From Guyanagaster necrorhizus (lineage: Eukaryota > Basidiomycota > Agaricomycetes > Agaricales > Physalacriaceae): DNA of 64,000 bases. The notes beneath the pieces were generated by a model. That model did no database searches and was not told the origin of the DNA. It saw nothing but the letters and a program-made list of their open reading frames with translations. Every line of letters starts with the position of its first letter. The first letter of the stretch is position 1. Both the position numbers and the translations under genes were made by a program. The stretch lies in NCBI RefSeq assembly GCF_019112545.1, contig NW_025064883.1, positions 2,091,431-2,155,430 of the forward strand, written 5' to 3'. This document shows, piece by piece, positions 20,450 through 31,200 of the stretch.

Positions 20450-23400
20450 AAACTATTGTTCTGATGGCTATATTTTAGTGCTGAGAGTTTTTCTGATGGT
20501 TGTGATAAATGGCTATAGCATTATCAGCAGTTATTTATTTCTTATTGATCTATTAGTTGAATTCAGAGCTATACTCTTTTCACTTAACCAGATAGTCAGT
20601 TGTCATTGAAGTGCCTTCTCTCTCTTTTGGCCATATACTTTACAGAGGCAGAAGTTGAGAATGTCTTCAATTTCATAGAATTCCTTGCTATTGACAAGAA
20701 TGAGGTCAAAGAGAAGATTGTTCTTAGTTTGAAAAAACAGACAGTAAGTATGGAGAGAAAAAAGGTTTGTTGAATACTGAGTGGATTTTTCATCTTAGTA
20801 GTAGAGTGAGTTTGTAGGTGGTGAGACCAATTTTAGCTGTGATTGTGAACAGTTCAGTCTATTTGTTGGCAAATTTTTATTTTGGATAGAATAGATGTAG
20901 ATTTATAGTGTTGAGCTAAATCTTATCATTGACAGTTGTTGGAAATCCTCAGTATTGTGCAGGATAGACTCTAGGCTGATAAGGCCAAGAAGAATGAACT
21001 TCTTATTCTACAGCTCCTACAGAGCTAGTATCTAGAATTTACTATAACTTTCTATTTCTCTCAAGCTTACTCATCAACTCTTAGCATGATGCTGGATTGT
21101 TCTTTCTAAAACTTTCCAGCAAAATCCCAACAACAGTATATAGATGCAGGAGTCTGAGCTGAGTGATACTTAGTGATGATGATGTTCAGGTGTCTCTCAT
21201 AATTGACAAAAAAGAAGGTCTTGCCTGTGGCTAAGTGAACATAGTTATTGTGCTGGAAGGCTGTGAGTGCTAGCCATTTCATCCAGTCATCTTGTTGGTG
21301 GTTGATGAACATCTGCAGGTATTTCTCAATCTTTTAGTTGATATGCTCTGTTTGACTATCAGTTTGTAAATAATAGATGGCTGAGGTATTGCTTTTGATA
21401 TGTAGTAGATGATACAAGTCCATCATGAACTTGGAGACAAATTGTGGTCCTCAGTCTGAAATGACAACTTGAGGCATGCTATACTTGGCATACACCTTGT
21501 CTTATAGGATTTTGATCTATCTCTCAGATAACAGTTCTATAGAACAGGCAACTAGGATGATCACCTTGGAGAAATGGTCAATGATAACTATAATAGCATC
21601 AAAGCTATAGCACTCTGATAGACCAGTTATCATATCTACTGAGATGAGTGTCTATGGTTTCTTTGATATTTTACTTGAGTGTAACAGCACTGCCTTCATT
21701 TGTATGCTCAATTTGATTCATTAATAAGTTTTTCATACCTTGACATGCTTTTTCACATCTCACTTCAGCCATCAGTATTCCTACAGAATCAGCTCTGTAG
21801 TTTTGGCAATTCCTAAATGGCCAGCAGTGATGTGATTATAAGAACAGGCAATAATTTCACCATGGAGTATGTGATCTTTGAGAACATAGATTCTCTCATT
21901 ATAATAAATGAGATTATCTTCTTTTGTCATTTCTCTACTGTGATTGATGGATGGAGCTATTTTTTGGTCTCAGAGCTCTATCCTCCTGATGGCACTTTTG
22001 ATATGCTTATATACTTTCTCCTCTGTCAGCATGATCATTGCCCAAAAATGTTCTAGCTTCAAGATCATGATCTCTTTATTATCATTCTTCCCTTAGTCAT
22101 GATCAGTGCATTGGCTGAGTAAGTCAGCCTTCTTGTTAGTGGTTCCAGCCTTATGTTGAAGCATGAAATCATATTCTGCCAGTTCTATATTCTATCATGT
22201 CTGCTATTAGTTGAATTTCTGAGAAAGATGGAAATACTAGAGGTTCAGATAATCTGTTCAGATTTCAAACCTTTAGGCTGCACTCATGAGATAGTGTTGC
22301 CACTCCACTAGTGTGAGCATGATGGCAAGTAGCTTTTTGTTGTAAATCTCATAGTTTTGCTCAGTCATGATAAAAGCCTTAGATAAGAAGGCAACTAATT
22401 GCCACTTTCCTTTCTGCTCTTGCAATAAAACAGTATCTATAGCCTCCTTGCTAGAGTCCATCTCTACTCAAAATCTTCTCTGACTTGTTAGAATGGCAAA
22501 AACAATGTCTTTTGTCAGTTGCTTTTTTAGGCAGTTAAAAGTATCAGATTGGATGACCCCTTAAATCCAGAGTGTGTTACCCATAAGCTGAGTCATCAGC
22601 TAAATGATTCTGCTGTAGTCTTTGGTGAACTGTCAGTAGAAATTGGTGAATTCAAGGAATGGCTGAAATTCCTTCTTCTTGTGGCTATTCTGTTATACCA
22701 TAAGCCTTGATAGAGTCTATTTAAATACTTTCTTCACTGATGATGACTCTCAGATATTCTGTTTCAAGTATCTCAAACTTGCATTTCTCTGTCTTGAGAA
22801 ATAACTTGTGTTTCCTCATAATTGTCAGAACTTATCAGACTAGACATCAGTGTTCTTCTCAGTTATGGAATATGATGAGTATGTCATTGAGGTAAATGGT
22901 GATCTTCTCAATAGTGATAAGATCCTTAAAGATATTGTTTATCATCCACTGAAATATAGCAGAGGACTTTGTCAACCCAAAAAATATTATTATAGGTTCA
23001 AACAATCTTTAGTTAGTCTAAAAAGCAGCTTTTCACTCATCTCTCTCCTTGATCCAAACATTATTGTATCTCCACTATATATCAAGTTTTGAATAGTATT
23101 TTACATCTCACAACTTGTCTATAAGCTCAGAGATGAGCAGTAGTAGATATCAGTTTTTGATCATTATTTTGTTGAGCTTTCAATATTCCTAGATGGGTTG
23201 CAGTTTACCATCTTTCTTTTTGACAAATAAGAACAGTGAAGCTATAGGTGATTTCAAGGGTTGAATACACCTGCTCATTAAATTCTCATCTAAAAACTTG
23301 TTGAGCTCTTCTTGTTTATGTTAGTGGAGAGGGTAGACTTTGCAGTTGAGGTTGGCATTAGCATTGTAGATTAGCTTGATCATATGATCCCAAAGCTTTG

Positions 23401-23879
23401 GAGCAGAAAGTTCATTGAAGTTTTTTTTGTCAAAAATATCATAGAAGTCCTTTGCCCATTCAAATATCATTTCTTCAAATATTTTAGCTTCTTTAGTAGT
23501 GTTAGCTCTTGCTGTTAAGTTATTAGCATGGCGCATTGCTCATATACATATTGCCTCTTCAACTTCTATCATGAGGATTATTTCTTCTTCTTCTATTTCC
23601 TTGTCTCATAAGTTCTTCAGATCTGCATCCAGTAAGATGAAGGAGATTTTGCAGTAGTAACATTGTGTGAACATGATTCTGCCAGTTTTCTAGTTGATCA
23701 ACAGATTGTGTCTGGTCAGCCAGTCATGTCCCAAAAAAATCTCCTTAGTGCCTAGGTTGGTGATAGCCAGATCAATCTATTTGGTATGATCACTGATTAC
23801 CAGGCACAACTTAACAAATTCTGTAATTAACTCTGTCTGATTCCTGGTTTTATCAGTGTTATAGGTGAGAATAGAGACA
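20450..23879 (-). pseudogene. Element H Pol: protease C-part, RT, RNase H, integrase, chromodomain
   Basis: From right to left. A protease/linker segment at 23879-23640 (SILTYNTDKTRNQTELITEF, then LGHDWLTRHNLLIN). An RT N-terminal region at 23536-23321. RT has the catalytic box at 22894-22883 mutated from YLDD to YLND. RNase H is at 22461-22273 (VAFLSKAFIMTEQNYEIYNK), and integrase follows to about 20870 (FINHQQDDWMKWLALTAFQH). The C-terminal module (LNTINLHLFYPK) and a chromodomain (DYLVK-KEYSSEF...INKK) follow to 20450. Multiple stops interrupt all modules. It is collinear with element A. Confidence 0.85.
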
Positions 23880-23883
23880 CCAG

Positions 23884-25227
23884 TGATATGCTTGGTAATG
23901 GCTAAGTAACTAAGAGAGGTGAATAAGGAATGAACTCTCAAACACTAACACCTAACCACTCAATACACAATCACCAAATACAGTTGAGGTTGGTTGTTTT
24001 GAGTATGTTAGAAGCACTCTTGCAGTCTTAAGTAAAATCAAAGAAACAGTCAATAAAGACAGTTATTNNNNNNNNNNNNNNNNNNNNNNNNNNNNNNNNN
24101 NNNNNNNNNNNNNNNNNNNNNNNNNNNNNNNNNNNNNNNNNNNNNNNNNNNNNNNNNNNNNNNNNNNNNNNNNNNNNNNNNNNNNNNNNNNNNNNNNNNN
24201 NNNNNNNNNNNNNNNNNNNNNNNNNNNNNNNNNNNNNNNNNNNNNNNNNNNNNNNNNNNNNNNNNNNNNNNNNNNNNNNNNNNNNNNNNNNNNNNNNNNN
24301 NNNNNNNNNNNNNNNNNNNNNNNNNNNNNNNNNNNNNNNNNNNNNNNNNNNNNNNNNNNNNNNNNNNNNNNNNNNNNNNNNNNNNNNNNNNNNNNNNNNN
24401 NNNNNNNNNNNNNNNNNNNNNNNNNNNNNNNNNNNNNNNNNNNNNNNNNNNNNNNNNNNNNNNNNNNNNNNNNNNNNNNNNNNNNNNNNNNNNNNNNNNN
24501 NNNNNNNNNNNNNNNNNNNNNNNNNNNNNNNNNNNNNNNNNNNNNNNNNNNNNNNNNNNNNNNNNNNNNNNNNNNNNNNNNNNNNNNNNNNNNNNNNNNN
24601 NNNNNNNNNNNNNNNNNNNNNNNNNNNNNNNNNNNNNNNNNNNNNNNNNNNNNNNNNNNNNNNNNNNNNNNNNNNNNNNNNNNNNNNNNNNNNNNNNNNN
24701 NNNNNNNNNNNNNNNNNNNNNNNNNNNNNNNNNNNNNNNNNNNNNNNNNNNNNNNNNNNNNNNNNNNNNNNNNNNNNNNNNNNNNNNNNNNNNNNNNNNN
24801 NNNNNNNNNNNNNNNNNNNNNNNNNNNNNNNNNNNNNNNNNNNNNNNNNNNNNNNNNNNNNNNNNNNNNNNNNNNNNNNNNNNNNNNNNNNNNNNNNNNN
24901 NNNNNNNNNNNNNNNNNNNNNNNNNNNNNNNNNNNNNNNNNNNNNNNNNNNNNNNNNNNNNNACCATTTCTAAGTCCAACTTGGACTTAGTATTTTTTAA
25001 GGTGTGGTGCAGAACTTTTCTAAGTTCAAACCTGACTTAGGATTTTTATCCTTAGGCTATGTTATTTTACAAAGTCTCTTTTAGACTTAGTATTAGTGAC
25101 TAGCATGACTATCAGCTTGGAGCCTCAGCCAGTCCTCTACTGGCTAATGGTCTCCAGTTACTAACATATTCTAGTGTGTTATGCAGAATTTGCAAATTAT
25201 AGGGCTGAACATGTAGCCTGCATATCA
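23884..25227 (-). repeat. Family D solo LTR with assembly gap
   Basis: Left end TGATATGCTTGGTAATG, right end GCCTGCATATCA, reversed relative to 16028. It is flanked by a 4-bp duplication CCAG (23880-23883 and 25228-25231), and element H protease coding sequence continues across it. Bases 24068-24962 are N (895), so most of the repeat is not sequenced. The full D copy at 27571-28969 is 1,399 bp, slightly longer than this span, so the gap size is only approximate. Confidence 0.85.
24068..24962. other. Assembly gap of 895 N
   Basis: The run of N lies inside a family D repeat, where near-identical copies probably prevented assembly. Any translated frame across it is meaningless. Confidence 0.99.
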
Positions 25228-27570
25228 CCAGTTGCTTTGGTGGAGAAGTGATTTATGATGATAAAATCATGATTGATTGAACTTCTGATATAGCCACTGT
25301 TAATCAGGACTATGGCTGTATAAGTAGTGTGATTTTCTAGTATATTAATCTGAGTTTTGATCAATAGATCTCTCCTCCCTATCTTTTGTCATTAAATATA
25401 CCTCTGAGACTTCTATAGCTTATTCAGCCATTTCAGTGCTCAGGCCTGTTTAGCCTTCTTCATTCCTTCTATCATCTCATTAATGACTTTTTCAGCCTAA
25501 GCCTTGTATATCCAGTTTTTAAGTATGGCCTTGGCTTCTCTCTCTATTTTGGTGTGTTTAATGGCATGCAAAATACACTCAGTCTTGAATAATTTGAGCC
25601 ATCTGGATTTAGTTTGCTTGGAGGTCTCTTCCTCTGTTCAGCCCATAGGCACTTAAGTTCTGATTGTCTGATTTTGCAATTCCTTAGGTGAGGTTAGTGC
25701 TGGGATCAAGTGGGTATATTTGAATGTGTTTTTAAATTATAAGTACCTACAGATGTAGTAGAAGTCTGACCAGCAGCTACCAATAGCACACCATTAAATC
25801 CTTAGACCAAGCAAATAGAATTGCTCACTTGTTGGCCTTATCTTTTATCTCCTCAATCTTCATCTTCTTGCCATTTTCCTCTATAGCATTGGCCTCTGTC
25901 TGTAACTCCTCAATCTGTGCCTGTATCTCTTTGCATGTCTGCTTTTTCTTTGTGCAGTTCTTCATAATATGGCTCTTCTCTCTGCAATTAAAACACTTCT
26001 CTTTCTTCTTCATCTGATCAATATCCATGAGTTTCTTCTGCTCTGTGTATATGATCTCAATGGCTATCTTCTTTTCTCCAGGTATGCTGGAGCCCATCAC
26101 CTTCAGGTATCCAGTGTTAGTTTTAAGAGTGTAGCCAGAGCCAATCTTCTTATCATGGCTCTGGGTCATCACATTGCCCATCTTCTGATGCTATCATTCT
26201 CAGTTCATAACTATGATCTATTCCTTCCAGATATCATAGCTCCTGGGAATATTGATACTTATATCCAAGATGATTTTGGTATGACTGGAGAACTTTGGCC
26301 TTTAGGGTGGCAACCATGTGACCAGTTTCACTACTGTCATAATAGAGATTGATGAGGTAGGTGAGTTGTTTAAGCTCACTAAAGTATTCACTGGCTATAT
26401 TGTCACTCATCTAAAGCTCATATATTTTGGCCTTGTAGATATTCTATACTGTTGGATTAGTGAATTTCTCTTAGATGGCTTTCTTGAAGATTACTTATGA
26501 GAATAGTCAGTGATGCTCACAGATGGTAGAGTATAGTTCAGTGAGATTCATGATCCACCATTTCTTTGCTTTATCTTTGAAGTATGAGATGATGAAGGTG
26601 ATACAATATACATCTGCTGCTAGGTAGATGGCATGCACTTCAAAGTATATTTTGCAGTCCATGAGAAACCTGTTGATATCATCAGAGGCTCTCTTGAAGA
26701 GTTGGGGTTTTCTCATGAGTTCAGGTTTGTACTACACTAGTGAGATGTCTGCTGCTAGCACAGTCATCAGATTGGGGTAATCTCTAAATAAAAGCTTCCA
26801 GGCAAAAGGTGGTGATGGTAGCAAGTGAAAAGAGTGGTCATTGGTGATGAAGCTTTCTTTGTCCACATCCTTTCCCTTGTCTTTCTTTCTTATAATCCTT
26901 CTATTGATGATCTTGAATTTGCTTGCTTTAGGATCTTCATCTTCTTTATCATCATTGGTTAGTGCAGAGAGCTGTTTGTCACTTGGTCCTGTTTCATCAG
27001 AGAGAGGATTCTATCCAGCTAAGAGTCAGCTTCTATGACTCTTCAGCCATAAGTATCATTGTTATATGCTGGTTGATATGTCAGGTTATTTTGGAAATAC
27101 CAAATATGCTACTGGTCAGGCTGAGGAGGCCATGTAGATGGCACACTTGAGTGGTATAGATAGTGTATTCAGCAGGGGTTGAATTTCAAATCAGGACTGG
27201 TATGGTGGATACTCAGGCCAAGCATTAAAGGGGTATATGTTATTAAACAAGTAAATAGCTTGTTTGATCATACAGTACTGTAAAATGTCAATTTTTCTTA
27301 TGAAATCATGACTAAGTACTTCTTTCTCAGAGAGATTATCCTCCAGGCTATGTCTGTGGTGATTGTAGCCACTCACTCCTGATATGTATATTTGAATTCT
27401 TCATTAAGCATTTGCTGAATATCTTCCTAGATACTCTCTTCTCCTTATGTCTTGTTCATCTCTTCCTTGAGAGTTGCAGACAATACAGATAGAGAGAGAG
27501 CTGCTGTCAGAGCTCTTTCTATCACTAGAGAGTCTTTTTGATTAGATAGGGAACTGAGGTCTTAGTGCAG
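25228..27570 (-). pseudogene. Element H Gag and start of protease
   Basis: The protease N-part is next to the D insertion (about 25270-25228, KATG continuing into VSILTYNT on the far side). Gag has a zinc knuckle at about 26010-25960, CFNCREKSHIMKNC (CX2CX4HX4C), followed by a Lys/Glu-rich helix (KEIQAQIEELQTEANAIEEN). The Gag core is at about 26716-26400 (FKRASDDINRFLMDCKIYFE, then YFKDKAKKWW). The upstream Gag linker runs to the second D insertion at 27571 and resumes at 28974. Several frames are used because of indels and stops. Confidence 0.83.
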
Positions 27571-28969
27571 TGATGTGCTTGGTAACAGCTAAGTGACTAA
27601 GAGAAGTGAATGAGGAATGAACTCTCAAACACTAACACCTAACCACTCAATACACAATCACCAAATACAGTTGAGGTTGGTTGTTTTGAGTATGATAGAA
27701 GCACTCTTGCAGTCTTAAGTAAAATCACAGAAACAGTCAATAAAGACAGTTATTTAACTCTATCTTGCTTTCAAAGATGCAATACTCATGAGAGTAGTTT
27801 ATAGCAATGTTTAAGTATAATTAGGACTTAGAATCAACACCAAATTGCACTCCAAACCAACTTAGAATATTCTAAAACCCAAATACTAAGTCTATCAAGC
27901 ACTTAGGCTTGACTAGCTGCACTCTTGGCTGGCTAGCAGTCCTCAAAACTGAAGAACTTGTACTCTGATGCTGAAACCCTTATAGTTTGCAACCCAAATT
28001 AATCCGAAACCCAAAATATAGTTATAATTTCAATCTAATCCTCTCTCTAAGTGACAAAGCAACTTAAATAAATCACTAAGTTGAAGCAGAACTCAAAATC
28101 CGTTGTCCCAGGGACTAGCTACAGTGGGCTAGAAGGCCTGAACATGGGGGTGGGTCGCTTGCTTGCTATTTCCCCCCCATTCCCTTCTTTTATACATCAA
28201 CAACAGGTACAGAATTTATAAATAAAGCATTCAAAATAATATTTCTCTTGTTTAAAGCGGAATCACACCATTATTCCGGAATGGTGGCACTCCTGGACTC
28301 CCCTAGGCTTGCCCAGACCCACCTGGCCACCGCACAGCCTTATTTTAAGCCTACAGTGCCTGTGGATACCTAACTCCTTTCTGTCTACTCAAAGTTTTAA
28401 TCCTCTGAGTTATTCTTAGTAGCTTGATCGATCAGGCCCAATCAGGCCTGGTCAACCGGTCCTATCCACTCTATTCCTCTCAATTCTAAGTCCCTTAGGT
28501 CACCTGATACCTAGGAAATTCTGACTTAGACATTTGAGTCAAAACTCATAGTGCTAGCCACAGATCATTGGGTCTCACTTCTTACTGCTCCTGGATGATG
28601 CTATCTCTACTCAATACTCCACAACTAGCTATAGTATTATACCTCTAGCTGTCTTAGAATATACTTGTCTTAGTGGCATGTAGAATTGGCCCCATTTGAG
28701 GTACCATTTCTAAGTCCAACTTGGACTTAGTATTTTTTAAGGTGTGGTGCAGAACTTTTCTAAGTTCAAACCTGACTTAGGATTTTTATCCTTAGGCCAT
28801 GTTATTTTACAAAGTCCCTTTTGGACTTAGTATTGGTGACTAGCATGACTATCAGCTTGGAGCCTCAGCCATAGTCCTCTACTGGCTAATGATTCTCAGT
28901 TACTAGCATATTCTAGTGTGTTATGCAGAATTTGCAAATTATAGGGCTGGACATGTAGCCTGCATATCA
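27571..28969 (-). repeat. Family D solo LTR, best-preserved copy
   Basis: 1,399 bp, TGATGTGCTTGG...CTGCATATCA, flanked by the 4-bp duplication GCAG (27567-27570 and 28970-28973). It retains several CpG sites (for example TCGATCAGG, AACCGGTCC, ATTCCGGAAT) that are lost in surrounding element H, so it inserted later. On minus, a TATAAAAG box lies near 28195. The palindrome CTAAGTCCAA / TTGGACTTAG is at about 28710-28730. It carries no coding sequence. Confidence 0.88.
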
Positions 28970-29811
28970 GCAGATGATTCTATGGTTCTTTTTTCTTCTG
29001 CTGCTTTCTCTATGCTGAGGTAATATTGGTGGAGGTTATATAAAAACTCCATGTTTCAGAGTAGAGTGAAGTTTTCATCTCTGAGGATCACATTGACATT
29101 GATATTACAGACTCAGCAGAGTTATGCAGATTTGAGAGCATGGAGAGCCACAGTACTGGAGTCTGAAGTATTGCTCTGTTCTTCAGCCAGAAGGGTGTTA
29201 GAGGAGTCAGAGCATAAGGGTTCAGGGGTTTCAAAAGAGATGACATAGCTAGAATAGACAGTGACAGCAGCCCATCCATTAGAGTCAATGGAGTTCTAAG
29301 CACAGTCTCTAATTTCAGGCTCAAAAAGGGCAGTGAAAGGGTTGGAATAGTCCAGAGTGTTCCAGAAGTCTGTCAGAAGATTGTCAAAACAACCTCTAAA
29401 GTGGTCCTGAGAGAACTTGTTTTTTCTTGGAGTCATTCTTCAGTATCCACCTTTTTCAACCTCTTGTACTGCCAGATTAACTTCTTGAAGACTGTTTCTA
29501 GAGAGGTTTTCAGGTATGAATTTATTAGATGATTCTTTGGGGTTTTCTGGTTGATCAATTGAGATTTTATAGAGGAGGAGGATTAGAGATTCATTGTAGA
29601 TAGAACAGATTAGATTGGTGAGATAAGTATAATAGCAAATAATACAGCTACTAATGGACTGGTTTTCATAGCAGATGAGAATCAGAATGAAGAGTCTGAG
29701 CAAGATACCAATGATGGTGCTCAAGAGCTTAAAGAAGTCAGTAGTGAGATTGGAGATAGATTTCATTCAGTTTCCTTTACAGAATAGCTGCTGAAGAAAA
29801 GAGAAGGTTGA
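28970..29811 (-). pseudogene. Element H leader ORF with membrane segment
   Basis: The minus-strand ATG at 29766, 60 nt inside the LTR, begins MKSISNLTTDFFKLLSTIIG followed by the hydrophobic ILLRLFILILICY and an open frame of 108 codons. The same FFKLL..IIG motif, hydrophobic run and Gln-Ser-Ile segment occur at the start of A, K and E2, at the same distance from the LTR. It is probably the N-terminus of a long Gag precursor. The region to 28970 is Ser/Glu-rich linker, decayed. Confidence 0.7.
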
Positions 29812-29824
29812 AGCTTCAAGCTAA
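29812..29824 (-). promoter_or_regulatory. Self-primer binding site, element H
   Basis: On minus TTAGCTTGAAGCT, one base from the LTR edge. The LTR carries AGCTTTGAGCTAA (29988-29976 on minus), which pairs over all 13 positions in RNA if two G-U pairs are allowed. Confidence 0.7.
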
Positions 29825-29825
29825 T

Positions 29826-30060
29826 TGTTAGATTCATTCATCATGTGGACCAAACACATGATAAACCAGCACTGTATTATATTTATACAGTTATGCTGGA
29901 GTCACTTCTGTGTGTTTGGAGTATGAGATCAAGGTGCTTGCAAATAGGCTTGAAGAAGAGTGGTATATATAAACTTTAGCTCAAAGCTGAGTCTACTACA
30001 GTGAGAGCTATGCTACTTATATATTCCTCTATAGTGTGATAACAACAGCTTTATGGGTCT
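29826..30060 (-). repeat. 5' LTR of element H, truncated
   Basis: It starts TGTTAGATTCATTC on plus and matches 18563 onwards for about 220 bp, including TATATAAG (on minus) upstream of the self-primer sequence. Similarity fades near 30040-30080, where copia-like sequence takes over, so about half of the LTR is lost. Confidence 0.75.
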
Positions 30061-30286
30061 TATTCACTTGACTAAGAGCCACAGCAAATCAAAACATTTC
30101 TTGATAGACTATCATTGGATCAGAGATGCTGTTTAATTGAAGAAGCTTAACATGCAGTATATCACTTTAGAAGAAAATCTTGCTGATATATTTACCAAGT
30201 CCATTCTAAAACTGAAGGCAATGAATTTACTTTGAAAGATAGGCATGACAAGTGTCTGAAGCTATAGGTATAGACTTCAGAGGAAG
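30061..30286 (+). pseudogene. Copia P: end of RNase H of a plus-strand Ty1/copia element
   Basis: The plus frame reads KHFLIDYHWIRDAV then LNMQYITLEENLADIFTKSI. This is the invariant C-terminus of Ty1/copia Pol ('K.ID.RYH.IRD.V......Y..TE.N.ADIFTK'). It is followed by a purine tract CAGAGGAAG and a candidate LTR. The rest of the element is absent on the left, where the truncated LTR of H abuts. Confidence 0.8.
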
Positions 30287-30501
30287 TGTTGAGGATTCAG
30301 TCCTATGCTCTTTCATTGGGATATTGGTCCATTCTCTCTAATTTCAGTTGTGCAACAATTGCATAATCATTTCATACTCTCACCTGGTTTCTTTTCATTT
30401 GCACCTCAGTCTTTTACCACTACAATGAGTGAAGACTGAGATTTATTGTATTCTAACACTTTCATATATTGAGCATGTGAAGATTCTTATTGACTCCAAC
30501 A
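30287..30501 (+). repeat. Candidate 3' LTR of copia P
   Basis: About 215 bp from TGTTGAGGATTC to GACTCCAACA, with imperfect inverted termini, immediately after a purine tract following copia RNase H. There is no second copy in the window, so the boundary is inferred from terminal pattern only. Confidence 0.5.
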
Positions 30502-31200
30502 ACTACATTGAAATTTGCCATTCTAAACCCTTCAGAAAATCTACCTGCACTATAGAAGAAGTCACCAGCTGCCAACAAAGTAGAGCACACAGATTTTTCA
30601 GGGAGTAGTACAGGCCTATTCATTTTTTTCAATAGATCAAGAGGATAAAAGTGCTTTCAAACATGACTGTCCAGCTGAAGAGCCCATCCACACTAGAAAT
30701 CTGCTGGCATTCCACCCATCCAATGAGAGGCTTTTAGAAGCTGTTTATGATGAGATATGATCTTGGTGATATCTGTGACAGAGACAACAGACATAACATA
30801 GTCTGCATCATCTAGCATAAGTAGAAACTCCTGACTTTCTTTAAAAAGACTTTCTATCTGCTGATATTTTTGAGGGTCTTTTCTGAAATAGAGATTGAGA
30901 AAATAATAGACACTCAGATATAGTAGACCTTCTAGGGTGAATTTGGAGTCTGATTTATTCTTCTATACTTTGGAAATAATTTTCACATAAATGAGAAAGT
31001 GTATGAAGTGGTGTTGGGGTTTTGAAGTTTCAAGTTCAACTTCAAGGATGTTCTGTATATAGACATCAGTTTTACAAATTATCATCAGTCATAATTTAGA
31101 GTCATCTGATAATGTATCACTTAAAGACTCAGATACAGTACAATAGTAACATATCATATATACACCTCAACTTTAGAAGTCTGCTTCAAATGGCTTATGA
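30502..31200 (-). pseudogene. Unknown ORF between copia remnants
   Basis: A minus frame open over about 180 codons with only three stops contains LEGLLYLSVYYFLNLYFRKD, FLLMLDDADYVMSVVSVTD, LLKASHWMGGMPADF, KKMNRPVLLPEKSVCSTLLA and AGDFFYSAGRFSEGFRMANF. It ends exactly at the inner edge of the candidate copia LTR at 30501. On its other side a Ser/Asp/Glu-rich stretch (SESDTESNELEDIEY) is in frame with copia F RNase H, so it may be a C-terminal extension of copia F Pol or a host gene segment. I do not recognise the domain. Confidence 0.4.

Larger units (their letters stand above)
18563..30060 (-). mobile_element. Element H: A-type Ty3/gypsy element, split by three later insertions
   Basis: 3' LTR at 18563-20435 (containing a pogo element), chromodomain, integrase, RNase H, RT and protease run rightwards to 23879. 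A D solo LTR interrupts protease, Gag continues from 25228 to 27570, a second D solo LTR interrupts Gag, and the leader ORF ends next to the primer-binding site at 29812. The 5' LTR begins at 29826 but is truncated near 30060. All modules are on minus and in order, so this is one element. Without the insertions it would be close to 7.3 kb. Confidence 0.88.

Noticed and set aside
24050..24979. A 309-codon frame across the N gap
   Set aside because: It is an artefact of translating unknown bases.
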